DNA from: Curtobacterium sp. MCBD17_032
GTDB taxonomy: Bacteria > Actinomycetota > Actinomycetes > Actinomycetales > Microbacteriaceae
DNA length: 64,000 nt
Assembly: GCF_003234855.1 (NCBI RefSeq)
Contig: NZ_QKTO01000005.1
Span: 160,447-224,446, forward strand
Reading direction: 5' to 3'
The notes beneath the pieces were generated by a model that was not told where the DNA came from, made no database searches, and saw only the letters and a program-made list of their open reading frames with translations. This document shows positions 1 to 8,007 of this stretch, piece by piece. The position numbers were made by a program, and so were the translations under genes. Every line of letters starts with the position of its first letter. Position 1 is the first letter of the stretch.

Positions 1-735
1 CTCGCCAGTGCCGACGCACGCTGGGCGGCGGGCCTCGTCGCGCTCGGACAGCACCGCCACCGGGACGCCCAGGTCGAGTTCACCCGCATGACGGTGCACC
101 CGACTCGCTCGCTCTGGGCCATCGCCGACCGGACGGAAGCCGCCGTACACGGCGGCCGACCGGAGTCCGTCGCCGAGGCCCTCACCGAGGCCGAGGCCGT
201 CGCCAGCACCTTCCGGTCCGCGCACCTCACCGCGCTCGTGCTCCGGAGCCGGGCGTTGCTCGCACCGCCGGAGCACGCCGAGTCCTACTACCTCCGGGCC
301 GTGGAGGCGGGTCAGCTCAGTGAGTCCCCCGTCGAGCTCGCGCGCACGCGCCTGCTGTTCGGCGAGTGGCTCCGCCGGGAACGCCGGGTCGTGGAGGCGC
401 GGACGCACCTCCGCGAGGCGCTCAGCGAATTCGTCGCCGCGGGCGCCGCCGGGTTCGCCGCCCGGGCCGCGGCGGAACTCCGCGCCGCCGGCGAAGCCCC
501 GCCGAACGGCCGCTCCGGGCCGCCGGCGGCGAGCGCGCCGCTGACCCCGCAGGAACTGCAGATCGCCCGGCTGGCGGCAGCGGGGATGTCGAACCGCGAG
601 ATCGCGGACCGGATCTACCTGTCGCACCGCACGGTGAGCACCCACCTGTACAAGGTCTTCCCGAAGCTCGGGGTCAGCAGCCGCGCCGGACTCGCGGAGG
701 CGCTCGCCGCGTCCGGACACGCCGACCAGGACTGA
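1..735 (+). CDS. LuxR-type transcriptional regulator, C-terminal part (cut by window edge)
   Basis: The reading frame is open from base 1, so this is the 3' end of a longer gene; the ATG at 88 is internal. The visible 244 residues hold an alpha-helical, TPR-like stretch of Ala/Arg/Leu-rich helices. A C-terminal LuxR/GerE helix-turn-helix follows (from LTPQELQIARLAAAGMSN through NREIADRIYLSHRTVSTHL to KLGVSSRAGL). This layout fits the large ATP-binding LuxR (LAL) regulators, whose AAA domain would lie upstream of the window. It would bind DNA in the cytoplasm as a pathway activator. The target is unknown, and the downstream genes are separated by about 150 bases. Confidence 0.85.
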   Translation, partial: LASADARWAAGLVALGQHRHRDAQVEFTRMTVHPTRSLWAIADRTEAAVHGGRPESVAEALTEAEAVASTFRSAHLTALVLRSRALLAPPEHAESYYLRAVEAGQLSESPVELARTRLLFGEWLRRERRVVEARTHLREALSEFVAAGAAGFAARAAAELRAAGEAPPNGRSGPPAASAPLTPQELQIARLAAAGMSNREIADRIYLSHRTVSTHLYKVFPKLGVSSRAGLAEALAASGHADQD

Positions 736-886
736 GCGGCCCGGGAGTACGTCAGTCGACGGATGCCGGGTGCAGGGCACGCCTGCCACGCTCGTCGGAC
801 GGCCCCTCGGGCCGTGGGTGGGCAGCCGTCGATCGCCCACTCCTGGTGCCGGGGACCGCCTCCGGCAGACACGGCCTGGAGGCACG

Positions 887-1481
887 GTGCCGCACCCGAC
901 GCAGGACCCCGCAGACGACGCGGCAGCGCGCCTGCCGGACGCGCCGTCCGCCTTCTCCAGTGCGCTCGTCACCGAGCACTTCGTGCTCCCTCGCGGACAC
1001 CGACTACGCACGGGGCTACCTGGCGGTGGTCGTGCCCGTCGTCGTCCTGCTCGGGGTGTTCACGTACGAACGACTCGTCCAGACCTCGCTCGAGGACGTC
1101 GTCGCGCTCGCCGCGATGCAGCGGATCCGCCGGTGGTACGGCACGATCCTGCCGGGCGCCGGGCGGTACTTCCCCCTCCCGGGCACACGGGCCGCGCCGA
1201 ACGAACTCATCGACATCGGCCTGCGACTGTCGTGGCGCGGGGTCTTCTCCACGCTGTCGAGCGCGATCGCGGGCGTGAACTGCATCGTCGCCGGCGCGGG
1301 GGCAGCGCTCGCGGCGTCGTCGGTGACGGGGCCGGGCGGCACGGTGGTCACGGGCGTGGTGACCGCCGCCGTGCTCGCGGTCCTGCACGGCCTGTACCAG
1401 GAGCGCCGGTACGCGCGGGTGCTGGCACTGCTCCGGCAGGTGGAGTCCGCTCCACCACACGACGCCGCCCAGCACCCGTGA
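887..1481 (+). pseudogene. Actinobacterial membrane protein gene broken by an internal deletion and frame change
   Basis: A GTG at 887 with a good GGAGG upstream opens a frame that reads sensibly to a TEHFVL motif near 993. That frame then loses sense. The next frame resumes at about 1004 with ADTDYARGY, a hydrophobic helix (LAVVVPVVVLLGVF) and an amphipathic part reaching a stop at 1481. From memory of the family, intact relatives have about 30 more residues between these blocks, including a first membrane helix after LTTEHFVLQ. The gene therefore seems to have lost that segment and its frame. Family identity is recalled rather than searched; a rightward protein starting at GTG 960 is the alternative. 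Confidence 0.55.
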
Positions 1482-1512
1482 CCCGCCGACCAGATCGAGA
1501 TGGACTGACACC

Positions 1513-2247
1513 ATGACCGAACCACTCCTCTCCGCAGCGGGTCTCACCAAGTCGTTCCCCGGCCCGGACCAGGTGCGGGTCCCGGTGCTCCGCGGGATCT
1601 CGCTCGCCGTGCAGCCGGGCGAGTTCGTCGCGATCGTCGGGCCGAGCGGGTCCGGCAAGTCGACGCTGCTCTACTGCCTGTCCGCCCTCGAGCCGTACGA
1701 CAGCGGGTCCGTGTCGATCGCAGGTCAGCGGCTCGAGACCCTCCGGCCGAAGCAGCTCCAGGCCCTGCGCCGCTCCACCGTCGGGTTCGTCTTCCAGTCG
1801 TTCAACCTGATCCCGTCCCTGACGGCGCGTCAGAACATCGCCCTCCCTGCCAGCCTCGCGCACCGACCGGTGTCGGCGACGGAGGTCGACGCCGCCCTGG
1901 CCGCGGTCGGGCTCTCCGACCGCGGTGACCACCGACCGGGCAGCCTCTCCGGTGGGCAGCAGCAGCGGGTCGCGATCGCACGGGTCCTGGCGTCCCGGCC
2001 CGAGGTCGTCTTCGCGGACGAACCCACCGGCGCGCTCGACACCACGGCCGGCGACGCGGTGCTCGGGCTCCTGCGACAGGTGGCCACCGGCACGCGAGCG
2101 GTCGTGATGGTCACCCACGACCTGGAGGCCGCCGCCCGCGCCGACCGGGTGCTCGTGCTGCGCGACGGCACGGTCCACCGGGAGCTCGTCCGTCCGAGCG
2201 CCGGTCAGGTCCTCGACGCGCTCACCGCTGCCGGACAGGAGGCGTGA
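1513..2247 (+). CDS. ABC transporter ATP-binding protein (MacB/LolD type)
   Basis: This 244-residue nucleotide-binding subunit has a complete motif set: Walker A GPSGSGKST near residue 44, a Q-loop in FVFQSFNL, the signature LSGGQQQR, Walker B VVFADEPTGAL and the H-loop THD. FNLIPSLTARQNI and the DEPTGALD form are typical of the MacB/LolD/FtsE class, which drives FtsX-type permeases rather than solute import. The stop overlaps the GTG start of the permease gene by four bases, so the two are translationally coupled. The substrate could be a peptide, a lipoprotein or a drug and cannot be read from sequence. Confidence 0.93.
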   Translation: MTEPLLSAAGLTKSFPGPDQVRVPVLRGISLAVQPGEFVAIVGPSGSGKSTLLYCLSALEPYDSGSVSIAGQRLETLRPKQLQALRRSTVGFVFQSFNLIPSLTARQNIALPASLAHRPVSATEVDAALAAVGLSDRGDHRPGSLSGGQQQRVAIARVLASRPEVVFADEPTGALDTTAGDAVLGLLRQVATGTRAVVMVTHDLEAAARADRVLVLRDGTVHRELVRPSAGQVLDALTAAGQEA

Positions 2248-3617
2248 CGGTGTTCCGACTCGTCCTCAGCGACCTCCGGTCGAACACCGGCATCTGGGTC
2301 GGCGCCCTCGTCGTCACCATCGCGACGGCGGCTGCCGCCGCGGTCGCGGCGGCGATGCTCGAGACGGGGCTCGCGCTCGTCGCCGCCGGGTCCGAGCGCG
2401 ATCTGTTGCGCGCTGCCGGCCTCGCCACGGTCGCGACCCTCGTCGTCGTCCTGACGGTCGTCGCGGTCGCGGCCGTCCTCGGCAGCGTGACGCGCCTCAC
2501 GATCGACCTCCAGCGCCGCGGGTACGCCCTCTGGCAACTCGTCGGGGTCCCGTCCCGCAGTGTCACGGTCATCGTGCGGCTGCAGCTCGCCGTCGTCGCC
2601 CTCGTCGGCAGCAGCGTCGGGTGCCTGGTCGTCGCGCCGGTCGTGCCGGCCGTCCTGCACGTCGGTCTCTCGGCCTCCGACGGACTCCGGGACCTCCACG
2701 AGCGCTTCGGTGTGGTCAGCGGCGTCGCGGTCGTCGTGAGCGTCACGGCGGTGGTCGTGCTCAGCAGCCTCCGGTCGTCCCGGCGGGCGGGGCGGGTCCG
2801 CCCCGTCGAGGTCCTCCGAGACCCGGAGGACGCGCAGCGCGGGACCGGATGGGGTCGATGGGCGGGGGCCGGTGTCGCCGTCGCGCTCGCGGCCCTCATG
2901 ACGTCCACGCTGGCGGCGGCAGGCGTCCGCGCCGGGGCCCAGGTGGTGCTCATCGGTCCCCTCGTCACGGCCGCCCTGGTCGCCGTCGGTCCGACCCTGT
3001 TCCCGGCCGTCGTCCGCACCTGGACGAGGATCGTGCCGGCGCACCGCTCGGCCTCCTGGTTCCTCGCGCGCAACGCGGCGGCCTCCGCCGTCGGCCGGAG
3101 CACCGCCACCGTCAGCGCGCTGGTCATCACCATCGCCCTCCCGGGCAGCATCACGGCCGGGTTCGCCACGCTCGGTGACGCGATCGGACGGTCCACCGGT
3201 GCGACGCTGACCGGTCTGGCTCCGCAGAGCTTCCTCCTCATGCTCGGCGGACCACTCCTCGTGTCCCTGTCCGGCGCTGCGGCGACGGTCCTCATGGCCG
3301 GGCGCACGCGAGAGCAGGAGGCCGCGCTCGTCGAGGCCGCCGGCGGGTCCCGCGGTGTCGTCGTCGCCCGGGCCGCGTGGGAGTCCGTCATCCTCGTCGG
3401 GACGGCCGTGCTCGTCTCCGCCGTCGTCCTCGTCGTGACGAGCTGCGGGCAGGCGATCGCCCTCGGCGTGTCCGTCCCCGGGACCGTCCCGCACCTCGGC
3501 CTGGCGGCGGCCGGCCCGGCGGCCCTCGTCAGCCTCGTCCTCATGGTGGCCGCCGGCACGCTCCCGCTCGTCGTCGGGCGGCGCCGCAGCATCCCGCTCG
3601 TCCTCGCCGCGGACTGA
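2244..3617 (+). CDS. ABC transporter permease, FtsX/MacB-like
   Basis: The 457-residue membrane protein is encoded in an operon with the ATPase at 1513-2247 (GTGA overlap). Hydrophobic segments are visible near residues 15-40, 60-85, 110-145, 160-180, 210-245, 320-350, 375-405 and 420-445. This fits an FtsX-like arrangement duplicated into two blocks, as in many Gram-positive antimicrobial-peptide or bacitracin-type exporters. RSSRRAGRVRPVEVLRDPE is the usual cytosolic connector (R-x-x-P-x-E-x-LR) after the first FtsX block. It probably extrudes or mechanically transmits; the substrate is unknown. Confidence 0.85.
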   Translation: MTVFRLVLSDLRSNTGIWVGALVVTIATAAAAAVAAAMLETGLALVAAGSERDLLRAAGLATVATLVVVLTVVAVAAVLGSVTRLTIDLQRRGYALWQLVGVPSRSVTVIVRLQLAVVALVGSSVGCLVVAPVVPAVLHVGLSASDGLRDLHERFGVVSGVAVVVSVTAVVVLSSLRSSRRAGRVRPVEVLRDPEDAQRGTGWGRWAGAGVAVALAALMTSTLAAAGVRAGAQVVLIGPLVTAALVAVGPTLFPAVVRTWTRIVPAHRSASWFLARNAAASAVGRSTATVSALVITIALPGSITAGFATLGDAIGRSTGATLTGLAPQSFLLMLGGPLLVSLSGAAATVLMAGRTREQEAALVEAAGGSRGVVVARAAWESVILVGTAVLVSAVVLVVTSCGQAIALGVSVPGTVPHLGLAAAGPAALVSLVLMVAAGTLPLVVGRRRSIPLVLAAD

Positions 3618-3733
3618 ACCCCACCCACCCCGACCGTGTCGGGCCTCCCGACCGGACCGCCCTGCTCCGCCGTCCCCGCCGTCCCCGCCGGGCCGGCGCA
3701 CCCTCCCGCTCCCCGAACCAGGAAGGCCGCACC

Positions 3734-4879
3734 ATGCGCATCCTCTTCTCCGGCGTGCCCGCGCTCGGACACCTGCTCCCCCTCGTCCCGCTCGTCCGTG
3801 CCGCCCGGTCGGCGGGGCACGAGGTCGCCCTCCTCACCAGCGGCGGCATGCGTGACGCCCTCGCCGCGGAACTGCCCGGCGTGCCGGTCCTGGCAGCCGG
3901 CCCCATGCCTCCCGAGCTGTTCGCGGAGGTGGCGCGCCGCATCCCCGGCAGTGACCCGGCGAACCGGCCGGAGCCGGAAGCCGTCGCCGAGTTCTTCGCC
4001 GGGACCCGCGTCGACCTCACCGTCGACGACGCCGTCCACGGTGCACGGGCGTGGGGTCCCGACGTGGTCGTCGCGGACGCGGTCGACCTGGTGGGACCGC
4101 TCGTCGCGGCGACGCTCGGCGTGCCGTACGCCGTCGTCGCCTTCGGCCCGGAGGTCCCCGAGGAGTTCCGGCGCCCGATGACCGAGCTCGTGCTCCCCCG
4201 CTACGGTCGCCGGGGACTCGTGCCGTCCCCGCCGGTCGCGCTGCTCGACCCGACGCCGGCGTCCCTCCAGGCCCGGGGGTGGACGCAGCACCCCCTGACC
4301 ATCCCGTTCCGGGCGGAACCGCACACCCGTCCGGACGACGCCGCTCCGCTGCCCCCGCTCCCGACCACCGACCGACCGCGCGTGCTCGTCACGCTCGGGA
4401 CCGTGTTCGGCGACGCCGCACTCCTCACCGCGGTCATCGACGCCGTGGACCCGGACGAGGCGGACGTCGTCGCCACGGTCGGAGTGGTCCGGGAGCACCT
4501 CGAGGACACCGACCACGTCCACCACGTGCCGTTCCGGCCGATGCGGGACCTGCTGGACGGCGTCGACGTCGTCGTGAGCGCCGCAGGTGCGGGCACGGTG
4601 CTCGCGGCGGCGAGCGCCGGCATCCCGATGGTGCTGCTCCCGCAGGGCGCCGACCAGTTCATCAACGCCGCACGTGCCGCCGAGGCGGGCGTGGCCGTGG
4701 TCGTGGACGCGCCCACGGCCGTCCGGCCCGCGGTGCACCGGGTGCTCACCGAGGACGTGTTCGCCGCGGCAGCGCGCCGGGTCCGGCAGGAGAACGCGTT
4801 CCGTCCGAGCGCCGCGGACGCGATCGCGGCGCTCGTCGACCGTGTGTCGCCGGCTCCGGCCGACACCACTCGGCCCTGA
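3734..4879 (+). CDS. Glycosyltransferase, GT1/MGT-like
   Basis: The 381-residue enzyme starts at ATG 3734, 8 bases after an AGGAAGG ribosome site. The N-terminal acceptor half opens with MRILFSGVPALGHLLPLVPL, the usual GT1 start with the GH catalytic-histidine motif. The C-terminal half carries the nucleotide-sugar motif (VVVSAAGAGTVLAAASAGIPMVLLPQGADQ), in which the common HGG is replaced by SAAGAG. Such enzymes transfer a sugar to a small hydrophobic acceptor such as a macrolide, terpenoid or glycolipid. It lies close to a MacB-like exporter; a modify-and-export role is possible but is only inferred from position. Confidence 0.85.
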   Translation: MRILFSGVPALGHLLPLVPLVRAARSAGHEVALLTSGGMRDALAAELPGVPVLAAGPMPPELFAEVARRIPGSDPANRPEPEAVAEFFAGTRVDLTVDDAVHGARAWGPDVVVADAVDLVGPLVAATLGVPYAVVAFGPEVPEEFRRPMTELVLPRYGRRGLVPSPPVALLDPTPASLQARGWTQHPLTIPFRAEPHTRPDDAAPLPPLPTTDRPRVLVTLGTVFGDAALLTAVIDAVDPDEADVVATVGVVREHLEDTDHVHHVPFRPMRDLLDGVDVVVSAAGAGTVLAAASAGIPMVLLPQGADQFINAARAAEAGVAVVVDAPTAVRPAVHRVLTEDVFAAAARRVRQENAFRPSAADAIAALVDRVSPAPADTTRP

Positions 4880-4887
4880 CCCGCGTC

Positions 4888-4949
4888 GGGCCCGGGGAGG
4901 ACCCGGACCGGTCAGTCGTCGACCGGCCCGGGTCCTCCGCGGCCCGGGC
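4888..4949. terminator. Large inverted repeat between convergent genes, bidirectional terminator
   Basis: Two long, G+C-rich and almost complementary arms (about 4888-4913 and 4921-4949) surround a short loop. They sit between the glycosyltransferase stop (4879) and the TetR gene stop (4912), overlapping the last codons of the latter. No U-tract is present, as is common in high-G+C actinobacteria. Confidence 0.6.
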
Positions 4950-5511
4950 CGAGGACCGTCTCCGTGAACCGCCGCGCGTCCTCGTCGTCGTGGTCGACCA
5001 GTCGCATGCCGAGCAGCGTGTTGACGAGCATCCCCTTCGCGAGGAACGCCTCGGCGGCCGACGGCGTCAGGTGGGCTTCCTCGCTGAGGAACCGGAGGAT
5101 GCGCGTGAAGCCGTCGCGGGCGACCGGTCCGATGACGGGGTCCGCGCCGAGCATGTACGACTGCATGACGATGAGGTGGACGCCGTCCTCGGTCGCGAGC
5201 GTCCGGTAGGCCTCGCCGAGACGCGACTCGACCGTCCCCGGCTGCCCGTCGTCGAGCGCGGCACGGAAGGTGTCCAGGACCGCTTCGAGGCAGCCGTCGA
5301 TGACCGCGAGGAACAGGTTCTCCTTCGAGCCGAACATCCGGACGACGTAGGGCTGGCTGATCCCGGCGGCCTTCGCGATCCGCTCGGTCGTGGCCCCGTG
5401 GTACCCCTCCCGGGCGAACACCGCGGCCGCAGCGGCCAGGGTCGCCTCCCGTCGCTGGCTGCCCGCCATGCGCTCCGCCGTCCTCGGAACCGGACCCCTT
5501 GCCGTCGTCAT
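4912..5511 (-). CDS. TetR-family transcriptional regulator
   Basis: The protein has 199 residues. The N-terminal TetR helix-turn-helix is clear (AAAAVFAREGYHGATTERIAKAAGIS followed by QPYVVRMFGSKENLFLAV). The C-terminal part is a helical ligand-binding domain with no obvious signature. The gene is divergent from the membrane protein at 5536-6660, with only 24 bases between the start codons. A palindrome at 5539-5556 is a likely operator, so it probably represses itself and that neighbour and releases on binding a toxic or lipophilic ligand. The ligand is unknown. Confidence 0.92.
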   Translation of the reverse strand: MTTARGPVPRTAERMAGSQRREATLAAAAAVFAREGYHGATTERIAKAAGISQPYVVRMFGSKENLFLAVIDGCLEAVLDTFRAALDDGQPGTVESRLGEAYRTLATEDGVHLIVMQSYMLGADPVIGPVARDGFTRILRFLSEEAHLTPSAAEAFLAKGMLVNTLLGMRLVDHDDEDARRFTETVLGPGRGGPGPVDD

Positions 5512-5535
5512 GACCCGAGGGTATCATCCGATTCC

Positions 5536-6660
5536 ATGAGTAATGAATCGATTACTAATCGGCCGCTCCGCCCGTCGGGTCGTCCCCCGCTCCGGCGCGC
5601 CCTCCCCGTCCTCGTCGTCCAGGTGCTCGTCGCCATGGCCGTGGCCGGTGCGTTCGCCGGTCTCTACATCGGGCTGCAGCAAGCCCCCACGCCACACCAC
5701 CTGCCGGTGGCCGTCGTGGGCAGCGAGCTCGCCGACGCAGCGTCCGCGGCCCTCGGCGGGTCCGCCGACGTGCACGCCGTCGACTCCGCGGCGGCCGCTC
5801 GCGCCCTGGTCCGCTCCCACGACGTCGTCGCCGCGCTCGTCCCCGGAGCAGACGGGTCGACGCTCGCGGTCGCCGGCGCGGACGGGCGCAGCGCGACCGG
5901 TGCGGCGACCGCCATGCTGACCCGGGTGGCGGACGCCGGCGGTGTGCCGGTGACGCGCACGCAGGACATCGTGCCGCTCGTGGCCGCGGACGGCCAGGGC
6001 ATCGCCGGCTTCTACCTCGTGTTCGGCACCACGCTCGCCGCCTTCGTCCTCGCACAGATCATGAACTCGCTCGGCGCCCTGGCCGGTCTGCGGGTCCGCG
6101 TCGTCGTCACCGTCATCGGCAGCATCGCCGCGGCCGTCGTCGTGGCCGTCATCGCAGGTCCGGTCGACGGTGCCGTGCCGGCCGCCACGGGTGTCGTCAT
6201 CGGCGTCCTGGCGCTGCTCGCGGTGGCCGTGTCACTGTCCACCCTCGCCGTCACCGCACTCCTCGGACCGATCGGCGTCGTGGTGTCCACGCTCGTGTTC
6301 ACCACGCTCGGCAACGCGACCAGCGGCGCGACGGTGAGCACACACCTCCTGCCGCCGCTCCTGTCGGCCGTCGGCGGGGCCCTGCCGCCCGGAGCGGCCT
6401 TCGGTGCCGTGACGGCAGCCAGCTACTTCGACGGCGCCGGGACCGCCCGCGCGCTCCTGACCCTGGGCCTCTGGATCGTCGGGGCGACGATCGTCGTGTC
6501 CGCCACGGCCGCGCGTCGCCGCCGGCGCGAGCTGACCCTGACGACACCGGCCCGGACCGCTGACGGACGGAGCAGGTCCACACGGAGCACGGCCGCGCGG
6601 GCAGAGGCGTCCGATCGGGCTGCCGTCGCGGTCGGCGACCCTCAGGACAGCCGCTCGTAG
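5536..6660 (+). CDS. ABC-2-like integral membrane protein under TetR control
   Basis: This is a 374-residue membrane protein. One transmembrane helix lies near residues 25-48, followed by an extracytoplasmic stretch of about 115 residues (to DIVPLVAADGQGIAGFY). About five more helices follow, and then a basic, Ser/Arg-rich tail. This topology matches the YhgE/Pip-like or DUF3533-type ABC-2 permeases often paired with TetR regulators. The codons after the start overlap the predicted operator, and the ribosome site is poor, which hints at a leaderless mRNA. The physiological substrate is unknown. Confidence 0.75.
   Translation: MSNESITNRPLRPSGRPPLRRALPVLVVQVLVAMAVAGAFAGLYIGLQQAPTPHHLPVAVVGSELADAASAALGGSADVHAVDSAAAARALVRSHDVVAALVPGADGSTLAVAGADGRSATGAATAMLTRVADAGGVPVTRTQDIVPLVAADGQGIAGFYLVFGTTLAAFVLAQIMNSLGALAGLRVRVVVTVIGSIAAAVVVAVIAGPVDGAVPAATGVVIGVLALLAVAVSLSTLAVTALLGPIGVVVSTLVFTTLGNATSGATVSTHLLPPLLSAVGGALPPGAAFGAVTAASYFDGAGTARALLTLGLWIVGATIVVSATAARRRRRELTLTTPARTADGRSRSTRSTAARAEASDRAAVAVGDPQDSRS
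5539..5556. promoter_or_regulatory. Candidate TetR operator overlapping a start region
   Basis: AGTAAT and ATTACT arms are separated by six bases (GAATCG). The site is strikingly A+T-rich for this genome and lies over codons 2-7 of the divergent membrane protein gene, immediately after its ATG at 5536. An overlapping GATTC/GAATC pair lies at about 5530-5549. Position and symmetry suggest binding by the adjacent TetR protein. Confidence 0.5.
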
Positions 6661-7103
6661 TGCTCGATCGTCGGGCGGATCCGGAGCACCGCGAGGACGG
6701 AGCGGAAGCGGTAGGTGCCACCGCCGACCGTGACCCGGTACCGGTGCCCCTGCTCGAGCTCGGCCGCGAGGTCACCCTGGTTGTCGGCGGTCACGTCGTC
6801 GAACAGCACCAGGGTGCCGCAGTCGGAGGTCGAGAACCGGATGTACGGCCGGTGTCCGCTCTTCCCGCTCGTGGTCCCGACCGCCACGGCGTCGAGCGTG
6901 CAGTCGACCGTCACCGGGTGCGCACGGTCGTACGACGGCAACCCGAGCAGGGTGGCCATCGCGAGCACCATGCCGACCAGCACCAGCAACGCCGTGACGA
7001 AGCGGAGCCGCGCGCGCACCGGGTGGCGCCGGGCGGACTCCCGCCCCCGCGCCCGCCTGGTCTCCTCCAACGCGGTCTTCGAGTACCCGTGCCGTCCGCC
7101 CAC
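6642..7103 (-). CDS. Single-pass membrane protein of unknown function
   Basis: I do not recognise this protein. If translated from the GTG at 7103 it has 153 residues. It shows a basic cytoplasmic N-terminus, one hydrophobic helix (FVTALLVLVGMVLAMATLLGL, about residues 35-55) and a mostly beta extracytoplasmic domain with two cysteines (VDCTLD and STSDCG) that could form a disulfide. Its last 19 bases overlap the end of the convergent gene at 5536-6660. No upstream in-frame ATG exists, so the start is uncertain. Domain size and cysteine spacing suggest a secreted or surface-exposed fold. Confidence 0.55.
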   Translation of the reverse strand: MGGRHGYSKTALEETRRARGRESARRHPVRARLRFVTALLVLVGMVLAMATLLGLPSYDRAHPVTVDCTLDAVAVGTTSGKSGHRPYIRFSTSDCGTLVLFDDVTADNQGDLAAELEQGHRYRVTVGGGTYRFRSVLAVLRIRPTIEHYERLS

Positions 7104-7161
7104 CCACTCCCCCTCGTGATCGTCGCCATACTGGCAGAACCGATGACGTCCCGCCGGAGGC

Positions 7162-7200
7162 GACACGAGCGGGAGGGGACACGAGTGGGAGGGGACACGG
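7162..7200 (+). repeat. 16-bp tandem repeat duplicating a ribosome-binding site
   Basis: A 16-base unit containing GGGAGGGGACAC occurs at 7162-7177 and 7178-7193 with one difference, and a third partial unit follows at 7194-7200. It ends directly at the GTG start at 7201, so the gene has two consecutive purine-rich ribosome sites. Confidence 0.8.
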
Positions 7201-7875
7201 GTGACACACGCGGGACCGAGTGACCGGGGGCGGGTGGCCGATCGGGCGCGCCGCGCCTGGGACACGATCCGACGGACGACCCCGGCGGACCGGCGGGGCT
7301 GTCTCGTCCTGCTCGCGGGCGTCCTGGCGGGACTGCTCCTGCTGTCGAGCGCCCTCGCGCTGCTGTGCGCCGTGGTCGCCCTGCCGCAGCACCTCACCGC
7401 CCTGCACGACGACACGCACCGACGGGAGGACGGGCACACGTCGACCGGCGTCGTCACGGACATCCGGGAGACGCGCCACGTCGGGGACCCCGACTGGACG
7501 GAGTACGTGCCCTTCGTCCGGACCGACGTCGACGGCGCGACCGTGACGATCCTGATGCGCGACGACTCCGCCGATGAGCAGGGCGTCTACCACGTCGGGC
7601 AACGCCTCCGCCTGGTGTCCGACCCGGACCACCCGGGCGTGCGCCGGGTCCTGAGCGACCACATCCGGGACGGGCTCACCGGCGCGGTCAGGACGTGGAC
7701 GATCGTCCTCGTCGTGAGCGCCGTCGTGTTCGTCCCGCTCATGACGGTGACCGTGGTGTGGATCCGGCGCGAGGACCGCCGGAACCGGGAGCGACGGATC
7801 GAGCGAGCGGCGGAACGGATCCGCGAACGCGAGGTGGAGGAGGCCCGCGACCGTCGACGTCCATCGTCCGCCTGA
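7201..7875 (+). CDS. Two-helix membrane protein, DUF3592-like
   Basis: The 224-residue protein starts at GTG 7201, behind a duplicated purine-rich ribosome site. One transmembrane helix lies near residues 34-60 and another near 164-187. They bracket an extracytoplasmic beta domain (STGVVTDIRETR, then GQRLRLVSDPDHPGVRRV) of the DUF3592 kind. A charged, Arg/Glu-rich cytoplasmic tail follows. Function is unknown. It is a paralogue-like neighbour of the divergent protein at 6642-7103, which has a similar helix-plus-beta build. Confidence 0.7.
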   Translation: MTHAGPSDRGRVADRARRAWDTIRRTTPADRRGCLVLLAGVLAGLLLLSSALALLCAVVALPQHLTALHDDTHRREDGHTSTGVVTDIRETRHVGDPDWTEYVPFVRTDVDGATVTILMRDDSADEQGVYHVGQRLRLVSDPDHPGVRRVLSDHIRDGLTGAVRTWTIVLVVSAVVFVPLMTVTVVWIRREDRRNRERRIERAAERIREREVEEARDRRRPSSA

Positions 7876-8007
7876 GTCGGCGCCATCCTCCGTGCTTCCT
7901 GGACGCGGACCCGGGTTCGCATCTCGATCGCCTATCGTGACGAACAGCGCGATCGCGCGAACACCCCACGCCGGTGCGGACCGGCGGCGACGGAAGGTCG
8001 GTCTGCG

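Noticed and set aside
2222..5527. Long leftward open frame opposite the ABC permease and glycosyltransferase
   Set aside because: It is antisense to well-supported genes and its translation is low-complexity Arg/Gly/Pro/Asp.
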